Positions 6,101 through 13,656 of a stretch of DNA of 15,157 bases are shown here, one piece after another. A program made the translations under genes and the position numbers. The notes under the pieces were generated by a model. That model was given only the letters and a program-made list of their open reading frames with translations. It had not been told where the DNA came from and ran no database searches. Every line of letters begins with the position of its first letter. The stretch's first letter is position 1. Source of the DNA: an uncultured Clostridia bacterium (GTDB taxonomy: Bacteria > Bacillota > Clostridia > Saccharofermentanales > Saccharofermentanaceae). Where the stretch lies: assembly GCA_937876985.1 (NCBI GenBank), contig CALEFT010000030.1, forward strand, positions 1 to 15,157, given 5' to 3'.

Positions 6101-6129
6101 ATTATACTTGATTAAAATGGTCTTTTCAA
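6101..6129 (-). promoter_or_regulatory. Promoter of riboswitch-exchanger transcript
   Basis: On the minus strand TTGAAA (6129-6124) and TATAAT (6106-6101) are separated by exactly 17 nt. Transcription would begin near 6094, a few bases before the aptamer's GGGAGTAGC. Confidence 0.85.
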
Positions 6130-6195
6130 GCACAATTTCTTACAAAAGCATACAATAATTAATTTATTCCATTCTTCACTTCACGGAGGCAGCTA

Positions 6196-6738
6196 ATGCA
6201 CATTCGCAAGGCACAAATTACAGACATCGACACTATCATGAACATATATGCACGCGCACGAAGCTTTATGGCGGAGACTAATAACCCAAATCAATGGGGA
6301 CCAACCTCATGGCCGCCAAAATCCCTTATCGAGAACGACATCACAAACGGTAATTGCTATGTCTGCGTAACTGAAGAAGCGGATAAGCCGGAAGAGATTC
6401 TTGGAGTGTTCTTTTTCGAGATGGGTGTGGCAGAGAAAACCTTCGTCGAGCCATGCTACGAAGCTATTACGAACGGCTCTTGGCAAGACAATTCTCCTTA
6501 CGGTGTTGTGCATCGAATCGCAACCTCTGGCGCTACAAAGGGCGTCGGCGCGTTCTGTCTAGACTGGGCCTACGAGCGCTCAGGTCACCTAAGAATCGAC
6601 ACGCACCCTGACAACAAGGTAATGCAGAATCTACTAGGTAAGCTCGGATTTATTTGCTGCGGCACAATTTATGTCGAGGAAGACGACTTCCCGCGCCTAG
6701 CGTTCGAGCGCGTGTCCTCATCTTTACCGAAGCGTTGA
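6196..6738 (+). CDS. GNAT family N-acetyltransferase
   Basis: A 180-residue GNAT protein of a subtype common in Bacillota. It begins IRKA with the N-terminal NNPNQWGPTSWP segment (29-40), followed by an HRIAT strand (106-110), the acetyl-CoA loop ATKGVGAFCLDWAYER (113-128), RIDTHPDNKVMQNLLGKLGF (133-152) and a C-terminal FPRLAFE. The ATG at 6196 follows GGAGG (6185-6189). It is divergent from the riboswitch-controlled exchanger, and no convincing -35/-10 pair is visible in the short gap. It is not closely similar in motifs to the other GNAT protein in the window, so this is not a local duplication. The substrate is unknown. Confidence 0.88.
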   Translation: MHIRKAQITDIDTIMNIYARARSFMAETNNPNQWGPTSWPPKSLIENDITNGNCYVCVTEEADKPEEILGVFFFEMGVAEKTFVEPCYEAITNGSWQDNSPYGVVHRIATSGATKGVGAFCLDWAYERSGHLRIDTHPDNKVMQNLLGKLGFICCGTIYVEEDDFPRLAFERVSSSLPKR

Positions 6739-6773
6739 TATATTAAGTAATTAGTGAAGTGGCATAAATAAAG

Positions 6774-6849
6774 TGGAGCCTCTAACCAGGATCGAACTGG
6801 TGACCTCATCCTTACCATGGATGCGCTCTACCTACTGAGCTATAGAGGC
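6774..6849 (-). tRNA. tRNA-Thr (anticodon GGT)
   Basis: The reverse complement forms a 76-nt cloverleaf. The acceptor GCCTCTA pairs with TAGAGGC, with discriminator T and an encoded CCA (6776-6774). The D-arm contains AGCTCAGTAGGTAGAGC. The anticodon stem CATCC/GGATG carries loop ATGGTAA, giving anticodon GGT (Thr codons ACC/ACU). The T-arm is CCAGTTCGATCCTGG. Confidence 0.97.
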
Positions 6850-6859
6850 GTGCCACAGA

Positions 6860-6887
6860 AGTATAGCACATCGGCACCCTTTTGCAA
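6860..6887 (-). promoter_or_regulatory. Promoter of tRNA-Thr
   Basis: On the minus strand TTGCAA (6887-6882) and TATACT (6865-6860) are 16 nt apart. The predicted start is a few bases before the tRNA 5' end at 6849. The site falls in the gap after the CBS gene. Confidence 0.55.
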
Positions 6888-6908
6888 ATTACCTAAGCGC
6901 AAGCTAAC

Positions 6909-7391
6909 CTACTTACTTAGCTCGAACTCCTCGTCCTTCGCGAAAAGCGTCGCATCATAGAAATGCTTAATCACATCTCTTCTTGTCACGATTCCATTGA
7001 ACTGGCCGCGATCATCTGTTACCGGAATAAAATTCTGATTCATTGCGCGAAGCAAAAGCTCCTCAATAGAATCCGTGATAAGAACTGCCGGATTACGAGC
7101 TGGACTAATATCAAGTTCAGATATTCTCACTCTTTCTAGATCTTCTATGTTCACCTGTAACAAAGTAGACGCGTGTACATTCTCTTCCTGTCTTTCTTTG
7201 TTCTCGCCGCGCACGATGTACCATAGCAAATCTCCTTCGCTAATGGTTCCTACATATTTTCCATCTCTACTTAGTACAGGAATAGCTGAATAGCTATGGT
7301 GACTCATCTTCTCTAATGCTTGTCTAATTGTAAAATCATCATAAAGATATGCTACATCCGCCTTCGGATGTAAGAAAAATGCGATATTCAC
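6909..7391 (-). CDS. CBS-domain pair protein
   Basis: A stand-alone Bateman module of 160 residues, with two CBS domains at about residues 10-65 and 95-148. Both show the CBS hallmarks: the first has YSAIPVLSRDGKYVGTISEGDLLWYI, the second QNFIPVTDDRGQFNGIVTRRDVIKHF. Such modules bind adenine nucleotides or related ligands and regulate other proteins; no catalytic domain is attached. The start is GTG at 7391-7389, with GAAGGT upstream at a slightly long spacing. It is transcribed from its own predicted promoter and followed by tRNA-Thr. A copy of the dispersed CGAAAAGC word lies near its 3' end (6941-6948). The target is unknown. Confidence 0.9.
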   Translation of the reverse strand: MNIAFFLHPKADVAYLYDDFTIRQALEKMSHHSYSAIPVLSRDGKYVGTISEGDLLWYIVRGENKERQEENVHASTLLQVNIEDLERVRISELDISPARNPAVLITDSIEELLLRAMNQNFIPVTDDRGQFNGIVTRRDVIKHFYDATLFAKDEEFELSK

Positions 7392-7416
7392 TTAAGTTTA
7401 CCTTCTTGTTCTTAAT

Positions 7417-7445
7417 ATTATAACAGCTAAGGATAGCCCCTCTAA
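7417..7445 (-). promoter_or_regulatory. Promoter of CBS-pair gene
   Basis: On the minus strand an extended -10, TGTTATAAT (TATAAT at 7422-7417), is preceded at 17 nt by TTAGAG (7445-7440), a partial -35 match. It lies within the 72-nt gap between manA and the GTG start. Confidence 0.55.
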
Positions 7446-7463
7446 GAGTAGTCTTCAAGAACA

Positions 7464-8405
7464 TCAAATCTGTGTTCTCAATAACAGGATATCTTCTCCT
7501 CGATAACGTAGCCTTCCTGCTCCTGCTGGCACAAAAAAGCTATCACCCTTCTTGAAATGCAGCTCGCGCCATACACCAGACTCATCCTTATAATAAATCG
7601 ATCCGTTTCCACGAAGCACCAACAAACTAACAAAGCTTCTCTCGTCGCAGAAGTCTTCCTGCTCGCCATTCACCAAGTCGACAATGAAGAATTTGCAGCT
7701 TACTAGGTGCTTACCAAAATCGTACTCTTGCGAATTCGGAGAAGTGCGCACAACCTCGATTGCTTTGTCGAGATGTAGTTCTCTTTTCTTGCCATTTGCA
7801 TCTGTTCTATCGTAATCATAGACTCGATATGTAATGCTCGAATTCTGCTGTACTTCAGCTACTAGAAGTCCCGGCCCAATGGCATGCAGTGTTCCTGCCG
7901 GAATGTAGAATACGTTACCCTTCTTTGCTGGAACCTTCTTGAGCAAATCAAGTAGCGTACCATTTGTAGCAGCCTCGCGAATCTGTTCCTTGGTCGTTTC
8001 TTCCTTGACGCCGTAGTAGATGTAACTATCCTCTTCTGCATCAAGCACATACCACATTTCCGTCTTGCCAACCTGTCCTTCATGACTTAACGCGAAAGTA
8101 TTACCTGGATGTACTTGTATCGACAACGGGCTTCTTGCATCAATCAGCTTAACTAGTACCGGGAACTTATCATAGTGCTCATAGTTTGTTCCAAGCACCC
8201 ACCGACCGCGCATATCTACGTATTCGTTGAGCTTCATTCCAGTATATTCGCCAGATGCAAGACTCGAGATTCCTTCTTCGTGGCACGCTAATACCCAGGC
8301 CTCTGCGAGCTTTTCGCCATCGTAGCCAATGTTGTATTCCTTTATTAATTTGTCGCCACCCCAAACTGCATTTACGCAGTGCGGTGACATTCTATATACC
8401 GGCAT
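7464..8405 (-). CDS. manA: Mannose-6-phosphate isomerase, class I
   Basis: This enzyme interconverts mannose-6-phosphate and fructose-6-phosphate in the cytoplasm, feeding mannose into glycolysis or supplying mannose-6-P for glycan synthesis. At 313 residues it is the short bacterial form (about 315). The zinc-site residues are visible: QVHP (Gln97, His99), the Glu116 of KTEMWYV, and His174 in IPAGTLHAIG. They are followed by ITYRVYDYDR (191-200), which carries the catalytic Arg194. The ATG at 8405 has a GAGGAG site at 8416-8411. It lies 159 nt after the esterase gene on the same strand with no terminator seen between, so an operon is possible. The gap holds a copy of the dispersed CGAAAAGC word. 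Confidence 0.95.
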   Translation of the reverse strand: MPVYRMSPHCVNAVWGGDKLIKEYNIGYDGEKLAEAWVLACHEEGISSLASGEYTGMKLNEYVDMRGRWVLGTNYEHYDKFPVLVKLIDARSPLSIQVHPGNTFALSHEGQVGKTEMWYVLDAEEDSYIYYGVKEETTKEQIREAATNGTLLDLLKKVPAKKGNVFYIPAGTLHAIGPGLLVAEVQQNSSITYRVYDYDRTDANGKKRELHLDKAIEVVRTSPNSQEYDFGKHLVSCKFFIVDLVNGEQEDFCDERSFVSLLVLRGNGSIYYKDESGVWRELHFKKGDSFFVPAGAGRLRYRGEDILLLRTQI

Positions 8406-8564
8406 ATGTTCTCCTCGTCACATAACTTCCTGCTATTTCTAGCTGTTATGCTCACATTCTACTTCTTCTCGGCCTCAAAAACGCATACTACATATGGCAA
8501 TTTCGTGGCTTTCACCAATGCCCCTGTCGAAAAGCATCCGCCTTCAACTCGTAATTCTTGAATA

Positions 8565-10148
8565 TTAAGAGCCAAGCGACTTTACTACCGACATCTCGAA
8601 AGGCATTATCGCTAGACCAGTCTCCGTTACAAGATTTGCCTTGCCGTAGCTAAACCATGCGTAACGCACCTTGTACGGTTGAAGGATAGTCGGACTATAA
8701 AGTGATACGCTCTTTCCATCCATATCGATGCTTGCATTACAGTCAATATATTCACCATCTGGGCCACACATCTGGAAACCGCTTTCCTCGAAGCCCTTGA
8801 ACAAAAGCATATTGAAATCTCCTGCGAAGGAAATCTCTACTGCACCAACTCCGCTATTACGGATATCGATTGGGCGTGGTGACATCGCCTTAATATTTGT
8901 CTTACCATAAACATAGTGAAGCGCGAGAAGCGCAAGTCTATTAGCTGGAGTCTTCTTGTCGATTGGATGCAGATTATCAAACTCTCCGCAGTCAGTAAGA
9001 ATTGCAATCCATGTATTCTCTACCTCCTGCGATACACGTAGCTGCTCTTGTCTTAGCTTTGGCCACTTGTAATCTTCGAAGCCCATAAACTTTCTATCAT
9101 GGTCAATATACATTGGAAGCTGCGCATAGATAAATGGCAATTCTTCATCAAGGAAACTATTACGCCACTCCTCAATCATTGTCTTGAACACATCTCCGTA
9201 GTGGTCCGCATGCTCATTAGCATCTTCTTCTCCCTGATAGAAAATCACGCCCTTCACACCATATGGAGCAAACTTAAGAAGCATATCCTCATATAGTCCG
9301 CCAGGTCTTCTATAAGACTTCTTGCCAAATGGTGGTGGCCATGGACACTCTCCAACATATTTCTGAATGTCGTCCTGCGCAAGGTTTGGATACTTGAGAG
9401 CATATTCGTCATAGTCCTTGATCCACTTCGCCTTAGCTTGACGATATTCCTTGTCTAGCACCTCAAAATCCTTATCACTTATGCCTGCACAATTCTCTTC
9501 AAATTCTGCGAGCATCTTCTTGCCTTCTTTTGTCTTCTCAAGTGATTCTACACTCTGCCAAGAAGATACTGAAGTACCACCAGAGAAGCATCCAATAATT
9601 GCTACATGACAATCCTTGATTTCTTCTCGAATTCTCTTCATAAAATAGTAGCCAATAGCAGACATATTCTTCGCACAAGAAACGTCAACAGAAGTCCACT
9701 TGAAGTCAGCCTGTGAGCCTTCTTCTCCAGGACAGTGCACGCAGTAGTAATGAATCTTGCCATCGTATTCTGCCGCCTCAAGCTCTTCTTGAGCTCCCTC
9801 TGTCTTTTGTAGCGGCATCTCCATATTAGACTGTCCACCAGCTACCCAAACCTCGCCGATGTACACCTTCTTAATCGATACTGTGCTTCCCTTGTCGCTT
9901 ACCTCGAGCGTATATGGGCCGCCAGCCTTCTGCGCCTCGAACTCGATTAGGAATCGCCTAGGAGCGTCCTTATCTTCGACCTCTTCCATCTTAGTCTTCA
10001 CGCTCGTTGCTACAACCTTCTTCTTCGAGTCAAGAATACTCGCTACGATTTCTCCCTCAACCTTGTCGCAAGTACCGTGAACAAAAATAGTCTTATCTCT
10101 CTGGAGCACAGCTCCATCGCCAAAAATATCTGCCAAAACAAAGCTCAT
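8565..10148 (-). CDS. Sialate O-acetylesterase-like SGNH hydrolase
   Basis: A 527-residue protein of the sialic-acid O-acetylesterase (SASA) type, which removes O-acetyl groups from sugars. Nucleophile block: GGQSNMEMP with Ser107. The oxyanion/Asn region is followed by GVIFYQGEEDANEH (300-313), the usual YQGE(x)N/D block. The catalytic DxxH is D391-N-L-H394. The first ~95 residues form the expected N-terminal beta-sandwich, and a C-terminal beta domain follows about residue 420. There is no signal peptide, so it should act in the cytoplasm on imported, acetylated oligosaccharides. The ATG at 10148 follows GAGGT. Its neighbour manA and the divergent CE2-like esterase support a sugar-deacetylation and hexose-entry role. 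The exact sugar is not determined. Confidence 0.88.
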   Translation of the reverse strand: MSFVLADIFGDGAVLQRDKTIFVHGTCDKVEGEIVASILDSKKKVVATSVKTKMEEVEDKDAPRRFLIEFEAQKAGGPYTLEVSDKGSTVSIKKVYIGEVWVAGGQSNMEMPLQKTEGAQEELEAAEYDGKIHYYCVHCPGEEGSQADFKWTSVDVSCAKNMSAIGYYFMKRIREEIKDCHVAIIGCFSGGTSVSSWQSVESLEKTKEGKKMLAEFEENCAGISDKDFEVLDKEYRQAKAKWIKDYDEYALKYPNLAQDDIQKYVGECPWPPPFGKKSYRRPGGLYEDMLLKFAPYGVKGVIFYQGEEDANEHADHYGDVFKTMIEEWRNSFLDEELPFIYAQLPMYIDHDRKFMGFEDYKWPKLRQEQLRVSQEVENTWIAILTDCGEFDNLHPIDKKTPANRLALLALHYVYGKTNIKAMSPRPIDIRNSGVGAVEISFAGDFNMLLFKGFEESGFQMCGPDGEYIDCNASIDMDGKSVSLYSPTILQPYKVRYAWFSYGKANLVTETGLAIMPFEMSVVKSLGS

Positions 10149-10271
10149 CGCCTATTACCTCATATCTTCCCCACTCGCGAAAAGCAGGTCAAAACCAAAA
10201 CTTCATACTTCATTATTATATTATAATTTGTTAGAATTTATACACATAAATTTTAAACTCGGAGGCCATTC
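10149..10271. promoter_or_regulatory. Divergent promoter region between two esterase genes
   Basis: This 123-nt A/T-rich spacer separates two divergent SGNH esterase genes. A perfect TATAAT on the plus strand (10222-10227) is a likely -10 for the CE2-like gene, without a clear -35. Several overlapping TATAAT-like steps on the minus strand could serve the other gene. The minus-strand leader has the dispersed word at 10178-10185. A CGGAGG ribosome site (10259-10264) precedes the ATG at 10272. Confidence 0.45.
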
Positions 10272-11348
10272 ATGAAAGCCGATTCCAAAGTAATAATGCC
10301 TACTAAGACAAATGTAAACATTCTCGGAAGAAACCACGTAGATGAGGACGGCTCTATCATCTTCGCCGACACATGTGCTGGCATCGAATTTACTACGACT
10401 GCGAAGACCTTAAGCGTTGTAATTTATAACCTCTCGACAGACAAGGTTAGTCTCGAGCCATGGATAAATGTCATTATCGACGGCTATCTAGAACAGCGAA
10501 TTTGTCTTGGCGCAGCAGCATCCAATAATTCTAACAGATTTGAGGTTTGTGTTTTTCGAGATAGACAAAGTTCTGAGCCAACTTGTGTAAGGATTCTACG
10601 TGAGACGCAGGCTGACTTTGCGAATAATGATGTTACCAATTTGGTAAGTTCTGGTCCTGTGAACAATTGCATCGCAATTGGAGAAATCATCTACACCTCC
10701 GATAGCGACGCACCATGCATTTATCCTACTAGCCATGCCCCTGGGCGCATGCTGTTTATTGGCGATAGTATCACATCTGGCGAGGGCTTAAATGGGCCTA
10801 TATCCTTTAACGAATTTTGTTCGAGAATGTATGGCATTATGGATAATTACACGATGGCGGTTGCGAATTGTCGCGATATGCTTTTCGATGTAGTTTCACA
10901 AAGCGGCTACGGCTATTATTCGGGCTGGAACGGTGACCTTAAGCTTGCGATTCCACTCGTGATGAGAGATGAATACTTTAGCCTTGCAGCTTCTTATTCC
11001 GACATCGTGATTAACCTTGGTGCGAACGATTTTGGCGGCCTTAATGTGGACGGTAAGGTTCCTTCTGATAGCGCAGCTAAGCTTCATGCTACTGCGATTA
11101 GCTTTATAAATGGACTTCGTTCTAGCTACCCAGATGCAAGTTTCTATATCGCTTCTGGAATGGTTGGCGATGCGATTAATCCTAATATTGAGGCTATTGC
11201 AAATGAGCTTGACTTGCCGTTCATCGCGCTTGAGGCTTGCCATGATGTAGACTACGGCTCTAGGCAGCATCCTGGCCCGAAAACACACGCGAGCGCGGCT
11301 AGAAGAATCCTCGATGCAATTAGTCTCGGACAAGGAGGAAACAATTGA
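10272..11348 (+). CDS. CE2-like SGNH/GDSL acetylesterase
   Basis: A 358-residue esterase resembling carbohydrate esterase family 2. An N-terminal beta-sandwich (about residues 1-145) precedes the SGNH hydrolase domain. Catalytic blocks are LFIGDSITSGEG (Ser166), SGYGYY (211-216, the glycine block), NLGANDFG (Asn252) and RQHPGPKTH with His333 as probable catalytic base. CE2 enzymes remove acetyl groups from xylan- or mannan-type sugars. No signal peptide is present, so it probably acts inside the cell on imported oligosaccharides. The ATG at 10272 follows CGGAGG. The stop overlaps the next start by 4 nt, giving a two-gene operon with the FliB-like protein. It is divergent from a second, unrelated-looking SGNH esterase. 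Confidence 0.85.
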   Translation: MKADSKVIMPTKTNVNILGRNHVDEDGSIIFADTCAGIEFTTTAKTLSVVIYNLSTDKVSLEPWINVIIDGYLEQRICLGAAASNNSNRFEVCVFRDRQSSEPTCVRILRETQADFANNDVTNLVSSGPVNNCIAIGEIIYTSDSDAPCIYPTSHAPGRMLFIGDSITSGEGLNGPISFNEFCSRMYGIMDNYTMAVANCRDMLFDVVSQSGYGYYSGWNGDLKLAIPLVMRDEYFSLAASYSDIVINLGANDFGGLNVDGKVPSDSAAKLHATAISFINGLRSSYPDASFYIASGMVGDAINPNIEAIANELDLPFIALEACHDVDYGSRQHPGPKTHASAARRILDAISLGQGGNN

Positions 11349-12364
11349 TTCTACGAGTGCCTTCTTACTATAACAAATTTTCTTGCATAGCGGATAAGTG
11401 CCAAGATAATTGCTGTATAGGTTGGGAAATCGACATCGATTCTAAGACTATGGCAAAATACGAGTCCATTAGTGGCGAGTTTGGCGACCGCCTTAGGTCC
11501 TCTATCGCATCGACACCTGGCTGCAATTCGTTTGCAACCAAAGCAGATGGTCGCTGTCCTTTCCTTAACGAGAACAATTTATGCGACATAATTCTTACGC
11601 TTGGTGAAGAAAATATCTGCGACATTTGCACGAACCACCCTAGGTTCTTTGAATGGTTCGGCTCAATCAAAGAAGGCGGCATCGGACTATCCTGCGAAGA
11701 AGCTGCTAGACTTATTTTGTCGCGCTCCTTCTCTATCGTAGAGATAGAAATTCCAGACGAAGAAACCTTCTACCCAGAAGACGACGAGGTGTTCAACTTC
11801 TTATCAAAAGCTCGCACTCGCATCATCGAGCACCTCCAAGATAAGTCTATCTCTATCGGAAACGCACTCTACGACATCTCTTCTTACGGTAAGAAGTTAG
11901 ACGACATGGTTTTTGACGGCGACCTTAATACAGACCTTATCTCTCAGCCAATTCACAAGGAAAACCTCGCGTTTACCTGCAATGTGACTAAGCTTCTTGA
12001 CCGACTCCTAACACTTGAGCAGCTTGACCCTAATTGGACTAGCTTTATCAAGGAGCATTTGGCATGTGCTTCAATGAATACGGATGTGAATACGAGCGCC
12101 TGGACCTTCGGCACCGACAAGAATTACGACAGCTACCTTCGTAATCTTGCAATCTACTTCATATGGCGTTACTTCTTGAAGAGCGCATACGACTTCGACG
12201 TCCTTACCAGAATCAACCTTATGATAAACAGCGTTTGTGCTTTGGGGTACCTTTTCGAGCAGGGCAAGGACTTCTCGCTAGACTCCTGCGCGACGCTTGC
12301 GAAAAGCTTCTCCAAGGAAGTCGAATACTCCGATGTAAATGTCGATTTGCTAGGCTCCAACTAA
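11345..12364 (+). CDS. FliB-like flagellin lysine-N-methylase family protein
   Basis: A 339-residue protein with the N-terminal Cys cluster of the FliB/YkgJ-like family. FSCIADKCQDNCCIGWEIDID places Cys at 14, 19, 23 and 24. Further Cys in CPFLNENNLC (71, 80), ICDICTNHPRF (92, 95) and LSCEEAARLIL (117) suggest a bound metal cluster. Family members are annotated as flagellin lysine N-methylases, but the chemistry is poorly understood. The rest is helical with no recognised domain; the Salmonella protein is somewhat longer (about 400). The start is TTG at 11345, supported by an ideal AAGGAGG (11332-11338) 6 nt upstream and a 4-nt overlap with the esterase stop. No flagellar gene is in the window, so a different target protein is possible. 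Confidence 0.8.
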   Translation: MILRVPSYYNKFSCIADKCQDNCCIGWEIDIDSKTMAKYESISGEFGDRLRSSIASTPGCNSFATKADGRCPFLNENNLCDIILTLGEENICDICTNHPRFFEWFGSIKEGGIGLSCEEAARLILSRSFSIVEIEIPDEETFYPEDDEVFNFLSKARTRIIEHLQDKSISIGNALYDISSYGKKLDDMVFDGDLNTDLISQPIHKENLAFTCNVTKLLDRLLTLEQLDPNWTSFIKEHLACASMNTDVNTSAWTFGTDKNYDSYLRNLAIYFIWRYFLKSAYDFDVLTRINLMINSVCALGYLFEQGKDFSLDSCATLAKSFSKEVEYSDVNVDLLGSN

Positions 12365-12397
12365 AAACGCCAACAGGCCCAAATAAGCCCATCGGCG
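12363..12397 (-). terminator. Rho-independent terminator of trpBA
   Basis: On the minus strand CGCCGATGGGC (12397-12387) pairs over 11 bp, with several G-U wobbles, with GCCTGTTGGCG (12378-12368). The loop is 8 nt and five T follow (12367-12363). The wobbles become mismatches on the plus strand, so it serves trpA only. Its T-tract runs into the stop codon of the convergent FliB-like gene. Confidence 0.8.
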
Positions 12398-12426
12398 CTT
12401 TGCTTTTGCATCATTTCAATTTCGAT

Positions 12427-13656
12427 TTACTTGCCACCCAAATTACGCTTCATTCCGTAAACAAACATGGATACGTCTGCGCGAGAATCAATCCTATCAA
12501 TAATCGCAGTGTCGAGAATTACTCCGTCACAAAGCGGCGCGATTCTCTGCGAATCCTCACGCGACAACTCTCCGAGAGATGGAATAAGCGGAAGCTTCGT
12601 GTACTCCTTCACCTGCTCAAGTGTCGTGAGCATCGAATCAAAAGAATTCGCGAACACCTTGATGTAGCCTTGAGCATCCTTTACAATCCTTCCAATTCTC
12701 TCGCTAGTAGCCTGTTCAACTGTCGTCGACGCAATCGTGTTGATGTAGATTAGACCAGCCTTCTCTGCACTTGGAGCAAACTCGTCTCTTTCCTCATAAG
12801 GCAAATCTACGATAGTAATTCCACTAATACCAGAGTCCTTACACTTCTGCATAAAAGCATCTATTCCGCGAGAATAAACAGTATTCGCATAACAAATCAA
12901 TGTTATTGGAAGCGCAATATTACGCTTCGTTCTAAGGCGACTAACCATCTCAAGCACACCATCTGGACTAATATCATTTTGCAATGCCTTCGCGCAGGCT
13001 GTCTGCACAATAGGATCCTCGGCAGTCGGATCAGAGAACGGAATCGCAAGCTCAATCGCATTGATTCCACTTTCTACAAACTTCACAATAAGTGACTCCG
13101 TATAATCAAGCGTTGGATATCCAGCCACGATATATGGCACAATATTCTTCTCAAAGAAAGCAAAAGAATATGCATTCGTAAGCGCACTATTTCCAGAAGC
13201 AGTCGCAATCATGCTCGTAAAGCTTCCAATATCGTTAGACTCCTCGCGCTTTTCTTCCTGTCTCGCCTTGTTCTCTTCCAAAGACTTATTAACGCGCTCC
13301 TTAGCATCGTCAACAGCCTTCTGCTCTTGCCCTGAGAGCTCCTTATTCGCAAAAGTCACCGCAAGACCCGTCGCACCCATAATGCCTACAATGTCTTCCT
13401 CTTCCTTCTTTACCTCATTCGGACGAGGCGCCGCAATCTTACTTAGCGAACCAATTGGCTCCGGCATATAAATCGCATTCTTAAAACTCGACTTCCCCAT
13501 AGAAGCACCAGCAGAACCCTGCGCCTGCGCCCCATTAGCTTCATCCTTGCCATCCTTAGCCTTCGCATTCGCATTCGCGTTCGCGCTCGCATCATTCTTC
13601 TTCGACAAATCGTCCGGGTACGTCACCCTACTCATAAAATCAGAAAACTTACTCAT
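12427..13656 (-). CDS. trpA: Tryptophan synthase alpha chain, divergent, with long N-terminal extension
   Basis: TrpA normally splits indole-3-glycerol phosphate and channels indole to TrpB. This protein has 409 residues, against about 265 usual. A TIM-barrel TrpA core begins near residue 165 (FEKNIVPYIVAGYPT). Catalytic Glu202 is kept in AIELAIPFSDP. The next loop reads TAEDP instead of LADGP/AEGP, and CYANTVYSRGID is well kept. The phosphate-site loops are lost: GVTG is replaced by NSFDS (347-351), GFGIS by PSLGE (369-373), and GSA by DTA (392-394). Residues 1-160 are an extension: an Ala/Asn/Lys low-complexity stretch (22-52), then a charged helix (about 107-141). The ATG at 13656 follows GGGGAGGA; an open frame up to 13794 is only trpB antisense-frame overlap. 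It overlaps trpB by 8 nt. It may be a pseudoenzyme that activates TrpB. Confidence 0.88.
   Translation of the reverse strand: MSKFSDFMSRVTYPDDLSKKNDASANANANAKAKDGKDEANGAQAQGSAGASMGKSSFKNAIYMPEPIGSLSKIAAPRPNEVKKEEEDIVGIMGATGLAVTFANKELSGQEQKAVDDAKERVNKSLEENKARQEEKREESNDIGSFTSMIATASGNSALTNAYSFAFFEKNIVPYIVAGYPTLDYTESLIVKFVESGINAIELAIPFSDPTAEDPIVQTACAKALQNDISPDGVLEMVSRLRTKRNIALPITLICYANTVYSRGIDAFMQKCKDSGISGITIVDLPYEERDEFAPSAEKAGLIYINTIASTTVEQATSERIGRIVKDAQGYIKVFANSFDSMLTTLEQVKEYTKLPLIPSLGELSREDSQRIAPLCDGVILDTAIIDRIDSRADVSMFVYGMKRNLGGK
13562..13591 (-). repeat. Hexanucleotide repeat coding Ala-Asn in trpA extension
   Basis: Five consecutive TTCGCR-like hexamers on the plus strand (TTCGCA twice, TTCGCG twice, CTCGCA) encode the Ala-Asn alternation near residues 22-31 of the TrpA extension. 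The 6-nt unit keeps the frame, so slippage would only change tail length. Confidence 0.8.

Noticed and set aside
12163..12753. 196-residue plus-strand open frame across the fliB-like/trpA junction
   Set aside because: It crosses two real convergent genes and their terminator, is Arg/Leu-rich and low in family-like features. It is a shadow.
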